A stretch of 43,865 nt of DNA from assembly GCA_013140605.1 (NCBI GenBank), contig JABFSL010000070.1, positions 1 to 43,865 of the forward strand, read 5' to 3'. The position numbers and the translations under genes are program-made. The notes under the pieces were generated by a model that had not been told where the DNA came from, made no database searches, and saw only the letters and a list, made by a program, of their open reading frames with translations. Source of the DNA: Anaerolineales bacterium (GTDB lineage: Bacteria > Chloroflexota > Anaerolineae > Anaerolineales > Villigracilaceae). The stretch's first letter is position 1. Every line of letters starts with the position of its first letter. Shown here in pieces: positions 33,298 through 41,456 of this stretch.

Positions 33298-35046
33298 ATG
33301 TCAATATCGCAAACGCCTTTAAACGATAAAAAAAATTCCTTTGCGGAAACTGTAAAACAGACCGCGCAAAGATTGATCGCCCCTCACCCATCCGTACAGG
33401 GTTTGGATTATGTAAGGCGTGTTCAATTACTCAATGTGATCACCCTCACTTTGATAACAGCATTCTCACTCGGCTTGCTTGCCCGCCCTCAATCTGTTTT
33501 TATCTTTGAGTATATGCTGGCTGTATCAATCCTTTCATATACGCTGGGAAAAACCAGGTATCCAAGAATTGGCACATTCATCTTTTCTTTTGGCTTTCTC
33601 TCCACATCTTTCCTGTCATTATTCCTTGGCATTGCGCCAAACTTTTCAACAATCATATATACGATCGTTCCCATCGCCCTGATCGTTGCCAGTGCGCTTT
33701 CCGGCCTAAGGACTTTTGCCCTGCTTGTGATCTATGCAACAATTGCGGCCTCTCTCGCTCCAATATATTCAAAAACACCGGCTTCAACAAGTGACATTAC
33801 CCAGACTGGCGGAATCATCTTCTTTACCGGCGCGATCTTATATGGCATCCTTGTATTTCGGACAAACCTTGAAAATTCCCGTTTGGCTGAGATCCGCACA
33901 ACAAATCAGGAATTACAAGAAATCAAAACAAGTCTGGAAAAACGAGTGGAAGAACGCACCCACGAACTCATAGCGGCGAGCCAGCAAATCCAATCTCGAG
34001 CGATGCGTCTTCAGATCATTTCAGAAGTATCGCAGGAAGTCTCGGCCAATCTCGATCAAAAGCCAAAGGAATTGCTTACACTCATCACTAATTCCATCAG
34101 TGAAAAACTCGGATACTACCATGTTGGTATTTTCCTGCTTGATGAAAACCGTGAATACGCGGTACTGCGCGCCGCAAACAGTCAGGGCGGCCAAAAAATG
34201 TTAGAGCGCCGTCATCAACTCAAAGTTGGCGGAGCAGGCATCGTGGGGTATGTTTCGCAGAGCGGCCGTCCGCGCATTGTCCTCGACACCGGTTCTGACG
34301 CGGTTTTCTTCAACAATCCCAACCTTCCAAAAACACGCTCTGAAATAGCTTTGCCGCTTAAATATGGCAAAACTGTAATCGGCGTACTGGATGTGCAAAG
34401 CACCTTATCATCAGCTTTTAAAGACGAAGACGCAAATCTCTTAAGCACACTTGCCAACCAGATCGCAATCGTCATCAATAATGTATTGTCCAACCAGCGT
34501 TCTGAATTTGCGCTGCCCACTCAGAAATCGAACAAGGTTTATGATCGCTTAAACCAAAAGCAAAATCAAAGTGGATACTCCTATCTTCCAGATGGAACGA
34601 TTTCAATTGCGCAAACCCAAAATAACGCAACTTTGGAAAAAGCCCTCGCATCAGGCGAGACCTCGATCCTGTCTCGGCCTTCGAAAGGCAATCCTGCCAC
34701 CCTGGCAGTTCCCGTTAAATTCCGAGACCAAACCATCGGCGTAATTCACATTCAAGCCGCGGACGATAAACGAAGATGGACGGAAGATGAAGTCATGATG
34801 GTTCAATCCATATCAGACCGTGCGGCGCTGGCGCTGGAAAATGCGCGCCTGTTTGAAGAAACTGTCCGCCGCGCTGACCAGGAAGAGTCCATCGCGCGAG
34901 TCACTTCACAGATCAGCGCATCCACCGATTTCAAACGCATCCTGCAAACAACCGTTCAGGAACTTGGCCAGGCCCTGGGTACGTCACGCTCGTTTATTCA
35001 ACTCGGTACTCCGCTTGAAAATGAAAACAACGATGAAATTAATTAA
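33298..35046 (+). CDS. Receptor 5: 6-TM input plus two GAF domains
   Basis: A 582-residue receptor. About six membrane helices lie at 40-200, then a coiled coil (EKRVEERTHEL), GAF 1 (about 245-395) with RIVLDTGSDAVFFNNPNLP, a degenerate GAF 2 and the common tail (ISASTDFKRILQTTVQELG). Like its neighbours it has no kinase, cyclase or DNA-binding part. It begins two bases after the stop of receptor 4. Confidence 0.87.
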   Translation: MSISQTPLNDKKNSFAETVKQTAQRLIAPHPSVQGLDYVRRVQLLNVITLTLITAFSLGLLARPQSVFIFEYMLAVSILSYTLGKTRYPRIGTFIFSFGFLSTSFLSLFLGIAPNFSTIIYTIVPIALIVASALSGLRTFALLVIYATIAASLAPIYSKTPASTSDITQTGGIIFFTGAILYGILVFRTNLENSRLAEIRTTNQELQEIKTSLEKRVEERTHELIAASQQIQSRAMRLQIISEVSQEVSANLDQKPKELLTLITNSISEKLGYYHVGIFLLDENREYAVLRAANSQGGQKMLERRHQLKVGGAGIVGYVSQSGRPRIVLDTGSDAVFFNNPNLPKTRSEIALPLKYGKTVIGVLDVQSTLSSAFKDEDANLLSTLANQIAIVINNVLSNQRSEFALPTQKSNKVYDRLNQKQNQSGYSYLPDGTISIAQTQNNATLEKALASGETSILSRPSKGNPATLAVPVKFRDQTIGVIHIQAADDKRRWTEDEVMMVQSISDRAALALENARLFEETVRRADQEESIARVTSQISASTDFKRILQTTVQELGQALGTSRSFIQLGTPLENENNDEIN

Positions 35047-35054
35047 AGGTTGAC

Positions 35055-37364
35055 ATGAGTCAGACAAGATCAGAACCAAGACTAACCATTATAGACAGAA
35101 TAAATAACGCCATCTCGCTCCAAACGCGACTGGTGTTATCCTTGTTGTTCATTGCTCTGGTTCCTCTCATTGCGGTCTCCACACGTAATATTAATCAAAC
35201 CCAGCAGGCGTTAACCAATGGCGCTGAAATCTCGCTAAGAGCAAGCGCACTACAGACCGCCAACAGCCTGGATACCTTTATTGAAGAAACTCTAATTTCA
35301 CTCCAGATCGAAGCGCAATTTTCCGACTTTTCTGCTTATTTAACGCTGCCTTCCTCTGAGCGGCCCGGAAGTGTGGAACAGTCCAAAGCTCGCGATCTTC
35401 TCAAACAACTAAGCGGAAAAGATACAGTCAACATTATCTCCTATGCGCTCGTAGACGCTGACGGAAGAGTACTGCTGGATACGGTCAAGGAAAATATTCA
35501 AAAAAACGAATCGGGAGAATCGTATTTCTCGCAGGTGCGATTCTCTGAAAAGCCGATCGTCACAGATGTAACATATTCCGACAAAACAACAACCGTTATT
35601 CATTTTGCCGGCAAAGTATTAAGCGCTGACGGCGAATATGCCGGGGTCCTGCGGGTGAAATACAAATCAGCCATCCTGCAATCGGTGATCACTGAAAGCG
35701 TAGGTACATCCTCCAACACCTCTGTTGTACTTCTGGATCAGCTCAATATCCGCATGGCAGATACTCAAAACCCCGGCCTTATTCTGAAGTCAATCGTTCC
35801 TCTTGATTTTCCCAGTTACCTGCTTGCTGTGGATACCAAGCGCTTTCTGGATATTCCCCGCGAGGAGCAAACCACCAACTATATCGATTTTGATGTGGCT
35901 CTTGAAACTGCGGTGGAAAAACCATTTTTCCGAGCTGAAATTTCCCCGAACACCCCAGGCGATGATAGTATCGCGATAGCGTTTTTGAAAACGCAGCCCT
36001 GGATTATCGCCTACAGTCGTCCAACCTCAATTTTTCTGGCTGATGTTCAAAGGCAAATTAATACGAATATTCTCTTTGTGATTGGCACATCAATTATCGT
36101 GGCTATTATTGCCACATTGATCGCAAGGGCGCTAACAAATCCGATCATCGCTCTCGCTAAGGTCTCCAATTTAATTTCGCAAGGCGATTTTAACGCCCGC
36201 GCCCAGGTGAAAACTACAGACGAAATTGGGTCGCTGGCATCAGCATTCAACTCGATGACAGATCAACTCCAATCCACACTGCAGGGATTGGAACAACGCA
36301 TTCAAGAACGCACCGCCGACCTGCAAAAGAATACTGTGCAACTGGAGACCATTGCTGATGTGGCCCGTGAGATCGCCATTATTCGAAACATGGACACACT
36401 TCTCAATGTTTCCGTAAACCTGATTCAGGAGAGATTGAAATATTATCATGTTGGTATTTTCCTCGTGGATGAGCGTAATGAATATGCGGTTTTGCAGGCC
36501 GCCAGCAGTATTGCCGCGGAAAAAATGCTGGAAAATAAATATAAATTAAAAGTAGGTCAAACAGGGCAGGTCGGCAATGTGACCAAAACAGGACAGGCAT
36601 ATATTGCACTGGACGTTGGAAAAGATGCCATCCATTTTGAAAATCCGTATCTGCCTGAAACACGGTCCGAGATCACACTGCCATTGCGGAGTCATAGCCT
36701 CATAATCGGAGCATTGGATATTCAGGCAAACATTCCCAACGCATTTGGCGAGCGCGATATTCAAACCCTGCAAATTCTTGCCGACCAGTTATCTGCCGCG
36801 ATTGAAAACGCCCAGCTGGCCCAGCAAGTTGAAGGGACATTAGGTGAGTTGACCAGGTCAAACCGCCTGCAAACGCAAAGCGCGTGGCAGTCCGCCATCG
36901 GCCAAAGGGAATATCCAGCTTATGAATACAATGGCCTGCAAGTGGTATCCATACCCAACGATCTTCCGCCTGAATTGTTAAAGCTATTGGAAAGTGGAAA
37001 ACCCATTGTCATTGACCAGGGTGAAGGCAAGGTTAAAAATTCATTGCTGATTCCATTGATGCTGCTCAATCAGGTAATTGGCGTGATTGGACTGGAACAG
37101 GAAGACCCAAATCATACATGGACGAATGAAGAGATCGCTGTGGCACAAGCCGCCGCAAACCGCGCCGCCCTCACATTGGAAAACGCCCGCCTGCTCGAAG
37201 AATCGCAAAGGCGCGCCGCGCGCGAACAGGCCATCGGTCAGATCTCCGCAAAGATCGGCGCGGGAACTGAAATTGAGATGATCTTAAAAACCGCCATCAG
37301 AGAGTTGGGCGCTCAAATTGGCGGAACCCAGATCACGGTCGAGATTGGTAACGAGAATGAATGA
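35055..37364 (+). CDS. Receptor 6: dCache, HAMP and two GAF domains
   Basis: A 769-residue receptor. TM1 is about 17-40, the outside dCache-like domain about 41-330, TM2 about 334-358 and HAMP about 359-412. A coiled coil ending QERTADL leads to GAF 1 (about 435-590) with IALDVGKDAIHFENPYLP, a degenerate GAF 2 and the common tail. The outside domain has the 'G.VLLDT' and 'VTYSDKTTTVIHFAGKV' strands of double-Cache folds. AAAGG lies before the ATG, eight bases after receptor 5. Confidence 0.89.
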   Translation: MSQTRSEPRLTIIDRINNAISLQTRLVLSLLFIALVPLIAVSTRNINQTQQALTNGAEISLRASALQTANSLDTFIEETLISLQIEAQFSDFSAYLTLPSSERPGSVEQSKARDLLKQLSGKDTVNIISYALVDADGRVLLDTVKENIQKNESGESYFSQVRFSEKPIVTDVTYSDKTTTVIHFAGKVLSADGEYAGVLRVKYKSAILQSVITESVGTSSNTSVVLLDQLNIRMADTQNPGLILKSIVPLDFPSYLLAVDTKRFLDIPREEQTTNYIDFDVALETAVEKPFFRAEISPNTPGDDSIAIAFLKTQPWIIAYSRPTSIFLADVQRQINTNILFVIGTSIIVAIIATLIARALTNPIIALAKVSNLISQGDFNARAQVKTTDEIGSLASAFNSMTDQLQSTLQGLEQRIQERTADLQKNTVQLETIADVAREIAIIRNMDTLLNVSVNLIQERLKYYHVGIFLVDERNEYAVLQAASSIAAEKMLENKYKLKVGQTGQVGNVTKTGQAYIALDVGKDAIHFENPYLPETRSEITLPLRSHSLIIGALDIQANIPNAFGERDIQTLQILADQLSAAIENAQLAQQVEGTLGELTRSNRLQTQSAWQSAIGQREYPAYEYNGLQVVSIPNDLPPELLKLLESGKPIVIDQGEGKVKNSLLIPLMLLNQVIGVIGLEQEDPNHTWTNEEIAVAQAAANRAALTLENARLLEESQRRAAREQAIGQISAKIGAGTEIEMILKTAIRELGAQIGGTQITVEIGNENE

Positions 37365-37386
37365 TCTCACAGGTCAGGGAGCAGGA

Positions 37387-38697
37387 ATGTCAAAAAGCAA
37401 CAATAAAAGCGTCTCTCCTAATCGTGCGCTGATCATACTGATCCTTTCGATTTTCTTCGTCGAAGTATCCATTATGGTAGTCTTTCTTGTACTGCCTCCG
37501 CTCCCGCCAGTTATAGAGACCTTGGTCGATGCAACAGGATTGATCCTGCTCGTTTCTCCCATTGTTTATCGCTTTGCCATCCTTCCGCTTCACGAACAGA
37601 TGGCAAAAACAACCAACGCCGTTGATCAATTGGAAACTTTAAACCTTGAACTTGAAAAGCGCGTATCTGATCGCACACAGGAACTTGAAAAAGCCAATGA
37701 AGGAAACATTCGTCGCACCGCACAATTCGAATCCATTGCCCGCATAGCTCGTATTATCAGCTCCACCCAAACGATGGAAGAGCTGCTTTTACAGATCACA
37801 GAGGCCATTTCAGAGAAATTTGGTTTTTACCATGTTGGCGTTTTTCTTTTGGATGGCAGCAGGGAATACGCTGTGCTCGTTGCCGCGAACAGTGCGGGCG
37901 GACAAAGAATGCTCGAGAGGAATCATCGCCTGCCCATTGGCGGAACAAGCATCGTGGGATTTGTGACCGATTACGGGCAGCCACGCGTCGCTCTGGACGT
38001 GGGGCTGGATGCGGTTTACTTCAACAATCCCGACCTCCCTGAAACCCATTCTGAGATCGCCCTTCCTCTTCGCGTTGGCGCCAATGTGTTTGGCGCATTG
38101 GATGTGCAAAGTGTGGAAACAAACGCCTTCGCGCAGGAAGATATAACCATCCTTTCCACACTTGCAGATCAAGTCGGTATTGCCATCCAAAACGCGCGGT
38201 CATATCAGCAATCCAGTGAAGCGCTCGCGCAAGCAGAAGCCGCCTCACGGCAAATGGGTGAACAACAGTGGCAGCAGTTCCTGGTCAGAAGGCCCGTGGA
38301 AGGATACTACTTTGACGGCATAGAGGCAAAGGCAATAGGCCCGCATGACAGGCAACGGAATCATGGCTTAACCATTCCGCTCACATTGCGAGGCACACAC
38401 ATTGGCACGATCAAGCTGAGTGCGCCAGACCCAAATCGCACATGGACAGAAGATGAGATCGCCATCGCGCAGGCAACAGCAGAGCGAACATCTCTGGCGC
38501 TTGAGAGCGCGCGCCTGCTTCAGGAAGCGCAAAAACGAGCCGCAAAGGAACGTACGATAGGTCAGATATCTGCAAAGATAGGCAGCTTGGTTAATCTTGA
38601 AAACATCGTTCAAACCGCCATCCAAGAATTGGGCAGCACACTGCCAGGCACGGAAGTTGCCATTCAATTCACACCCGACGACTCACCCAAGAAATAA
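37387..38697 (+). CDS. Receptor 7: short two-helix input plus two GAF domains
   Basis: The smallest receptor, 436 residues. Two hydrophobic helices (about 12-35 and 40-65) replace the large input domains; no outside sensor is present. A coiled coil (KRVSDRTQELEKA) leads to GAF 1 with RVALDVGLDAVYFNNPDLP, a degenerate GAF 2 and the common tail. AGGGAG (37376-37381) five bases before the ATG at 37387 decides the start; ATG 37357, overlapping receptor 6, has no ribosome binding site. With so little outside the membrane it could be an adaptor inside a mixed complex. Confidence 0.85.
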   Translation: MSKSNNKSVSPNRALIILILSIFFVEVSIMVVFLVLPPLPPVIETLVDATGLILLVSPIVYRFAILPLHEQMAKTTNAVDQLETLNLELEKRVSDRTQELEKANEGNIRRTAQFESIARIARIISSTQTMEELLLQITEAISEKFGFYHVGVFLLDGSREYAVLVAANSAGGQRMLERNHRLPIGGTSIVGFVTDYGQPRVALDVGLDAVYFNNPDLPETHSEIALPLRVGANVFGALDVQSVETNAFAQEDITILSTLADQVGIAIQNARSYQQSSEALAQAEAASRQMGEQQWQQFLVRRPVEGYYFDGIEAKAIGPHDRQRNHGLTIPLTLRGTHIGTIKLSAPDPNRTWTEDEIAIAQATAERTSLALESARLLQEAQKRAAKERTIGQISAKIGSLVNLENIVQTAIQELGSTLPGTEVAIQFTPDDSPKK

Positions 38698-38714
38698 GCA
38701 CCAGGAGACACAAT

Positions 38715-40442
38715 ATGCTTTCCAGGTTCCTGAATTATTTTAGAGACGAAGAAGATAAAAACCCGTCATTCATTCAAATGACAAGGAATATTCTTATACT
38801 TGTTATTCTTATTAATATTTTCCTGCTGCCTTTGGTGATGGGCTTATTTGGCGAAGAATCACGCAACCCACCAGCCTTGATCGCATTGAGTATTACCCTG
38901 GGTCTCGAAATCATCTCACTCTATTACGCAATTCGCGGCAAAGTGAGCATGGCAAAGTTGATCGTACCGCTGGCGCTCATCACAGCGGTCGCGATCATTG
39001 CAGTCAATACAAATGGCCTGCGGGATATTTCCATTGTCGGCCTTCCACTTGTTCTTGTAATTGCGGCACTACTGCTGGGCAAACGCGCAATTTGGACTGT
39101 TGCGCCAATTGCCGTTATTACCGCTCTTGTAATCGCAATTATGGATCTAAGGACAGGCAGGACCGCCACAAAAGTTGGAGTTGACGATGCGATTATTATC
39201 ATCGTTCTACTTGTTGGATGCTCCGCAATTATTCAAGCGTTGATCAACCGCCTGAATGAAAACATTAATAAATTACAGAAAAATGAAAAGATCCAGTTGG
39301 AGGAAAATCGCGAACTAAACGAATTGCGGCAGTCTCTTGAGGAGCGTGTAAACCAGCGCACAGCGGAGTTGGACACCGCAAACCAATTCAACCTGCGCCG
39401 CGCGCGACAATTTGAGGCCATCTCTCAAGTGGTAAAAACGATCTCATCCATTCAAGATCTGGATACGCTTATGCCGCGAATTACCCAAGTGATCAGTGAA
39501 CAATTTAATACCTATCACACTGGAATATTCCTGCTGGATAATGAACGGGAGTTTGCCGTGCTTCGGGCCGCAAATAGCACGGGCGGGCAAAAAATGCTGG
39601 AACGAGGACACAAGCTGCAGGTCGGACAGACCGGTATCGTCGGCTTTGTCACAGCTACAGGGCGGGCACGCATCGCACTGGACGTTGGAGCTGATGCGGC
39701 TTACTTTGACAATCCCGACCTTCCAGATACCCGCTCAGAAATCGCACTGCCGCTTCGTTATTCCGGGCAGATCATCGGCGCACTCGACGTGCAAAGCATG
39801 GATGCGAATGCCTTTGGCCAGGATGATGTTGAAGCGTTGATCACACTCGCCGATCAGGTGGCCGTTACCATAAACAACACGCTTATCCTTGAAGAAGCGC
39901 GTAAATCGCTTACTGAATCACAAAGCGCATTCGGAAATTTTACGCGTGAGTCCTGGAAGATCATGCAGCCAAAATCTTTGGGGTTGGGTTTTCAATTAAA
40001 AGAGTCGGTCATCACCCCCCTTGACCAGCCTCTCACTGGAAAGCATATTCAAGAAGCTGTCACACGCGGCACTCCGGTTATATCAGACAAGGATAGCGGA
40101 GGCTCAAATCTTACGATTCCAATCCGCTTGCGCGGAAGAACCATTGGCATCATAAACCTGCGCACAACCAACCAGAAATTGACAAGTGACGATGCGGATA
40201 TTGCTGAATCCGTAACGGAACGTCTCTCACTTGCCATCGAAACAGCTCTGCTGATCCAGACTACGCAACATCGCGCAGATGTGGAACGAATCACATCCGA
40301 TATTTCATCCAGAATCAACTCATCCACACGGTTTGAAACCATTTTACAAACCGCCGCACAGGAACTCAGCCGCGCACTTGGCGGCTCCGATGTGCTTGTA
40401 CAGATCGAGCCGGCATCCATTGAATTGGGCATGGCAGGATAA
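38715..40442 (+). CDS. Receptor 8: 6-TM input plus two GAF domains
   Basis: A 575-residue receptor with six membrane helices (about 20-180), a coiled coil (EERVNQRTAEL), GAF 1 (about 235-390) containing RIALDVGADAAYFDNPDLP, a degenerate GAF 2 and the common tail (INSSTRFETILQTAAQEL). AGGAGA precedes ATG. It is followed 16 nt later by the substrate-binding lipoprotein, so both are very likely made together. Confidence 0.88.
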   Translation: MLSRFLNYFRDEEDKNPSFIQMTRNILILVILINIFLLPLVMGLFGEESRNPPALIALSITLGLEIISLYYAIRGKVSMAKLIVPLALITAVAIIAVNTNGLRDISIVGLPLVLVIAALLLGKRAIWTVAPIAVITALVIAIMDLRTGRTATKVGVDDAIIIIVLLVGCSAIIQALINRLNENINKLQKNEKIQLEENRELNELRQSLEERVNQRTAELDTANQFNLRRARQFEAISQVVKTISSIQDLDTLMPRITQVISEQFNTYHTGIFLLDNEREFAVLRAANSTGGQKMLERGHKLQVGQTGIVGFVTATGRARIALDVGADAAYFDNPDLPDTRSEIALPLRYSGQIIGALDVQSMDANAFGQDDVEALITLADQVAVTINNTLILEEARKSLTESQSAFGNFTRESWKIMQPKSLGLGFQLKESVITPLDQPLTGKHIQEAVTRGTPVISDKDSGGSNLTIPIRLRGRTIGIINLRTTNQKLTSDDADIAESVTERLSLAIETALLIQTTQHRADVERITSDISSRINSSTRFETILQTAAQELSRALGGSDVLVQIEPASIELGMAG

Positions 40443-40458
40443 AACATAGGCATCCACG

Positions 40459-41427
40459 ATGAACAGAAAACTTTTCTTAAAAGCCATTCTTTTGGCAGCG
40501 ATTGCCAACTCTCTTGTGGCCTGTACGATACTACGAACAGAAGAACCCGTCAGGTCTCCCCTGCGTGTGGAATATGCACAATGGTGGGGCGACTACACAC
40601 TTCTGGTCGCACAGGAGAAGGGCCTGTTTGAAAAATATGGCGTGGAAGTGGAGCCTGTTTATTACGAAATTTTTTCTAAAACATATCCGGATCTGGCTTC
40701 AGGGCAAATTGACGGCGCACTGATAGCCATTGGAGACACCATTAACATCAATCGTAACGCCCTCATGAAAGTAGTGGCAGTCTACGACAACGGTGGCAAT
40801 GATGCTGTTCTTGTTGGCCCGGAAATTAATTCCATACAGGATTTAAGAGGAAAAACAATCGGCTTGCAGATGGGCTCACAATATGAGTTAACTGTTGTCA
40901 AAATGTTACAAAGCGCAAACATGGGTATTGGCGATGTTACTATTGTTGCCATAAACCCTGAAGAGGCATTGGCAGCCCTTGAAGGCGGTCAAGTTCAAGC
41001 GGCCTCCACCTGGGAGCCATATTCGTCTGAGGCGCTTTCAAATGGCTACAAAATCATTTATCCGCAAGAACAACTTTACCTGTTTCCAGACCTGATCGTA
41101 TTTCGAAAATCGATCGTGGATGAAAGACCTGAGGATGTTCAAGCGTTCCTAAAAGCATGGTTTGAAGCGGTGGAATATCGCCTGCAAAACCCGGAAGAAA
41201 CACGAGCCATTGCCGCCAAGTATCTTGGTCTAAGCGTTGAAGAAGTGCAGCCTGACGACAATCTGGCCATCCTTACCCTTGAAGATAATAAAACGTTATT
41301 CGATGTACAGCAGAAAAATTCCATTTACTCCACCACAAGAGTCACTTCGGATTATTTGATTTCAATTGGAGCGTTAGCGCAACAAATAGACCTGCTCGAA
41401 TTGATCGATCCAGATTATCTTCCTTAG
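40459..41427 (+). CDS. NMT1/THI5-type substrate-binding lipoprotein
   Basis: A 322-residue solute-binding protein. The signal peptide ends in the lipobox LVAC with Cys22 to be lipid-anchored. The mature part begins with LRVEYAQWWGDYTLLVAQEK, continues with GLFEKYGVEVE and has LRGKTIGLQMGS, all typical of the family that binds nitrate, sulphonates, taurine or thiamine precursors. The ligand cannot be told. No ABC permease or ATPase gene is adjacent: receptor genes lie on both sides. It may therefore present its ligand to a receptor rather than to a transporter. The ribosome binding site is weak. Confidence 0.85.
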   Translation: MNRKLFLKAILLAAIANSLVACTILRTEEPVRSPLRVEYAQWWGDYTLLVAQEKGLFEKYGVEVEPVYYEIFSKTYPDLASGQIDGALIAIGDTININRNALMKVVAVYDNGGNDAVLVGPEINSIQDLRGKTIGLQMGSQYELTVVKMLQSANMGIGDVTIVAINPEEALAALEGGQVQAASTWEPYSSEALSNGYKIIYPQEQLYLFPDLIVFRKSIVDERPEDVQAFLKAWFEAVEYRLQNPEETRAIAAKYLGLSVEEVQPDDNLAILTLEDNKTLFDVQQKNSIYSTTRVTSDYLISIGALAQQIDLLELIDPDYLP

Positions 41428-41456
41428 CAACTACAATATCTGACAAGAGAGTTTTT

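Noticed and set aside
23640-40442. Phytochrome-type photoreceptors or hybrid histidine kinases
   Set aside because: No conserved chromophore-binding Cys motif or PHY domain was seen in the GAF domains, and no kinase boxes were found in these frames.
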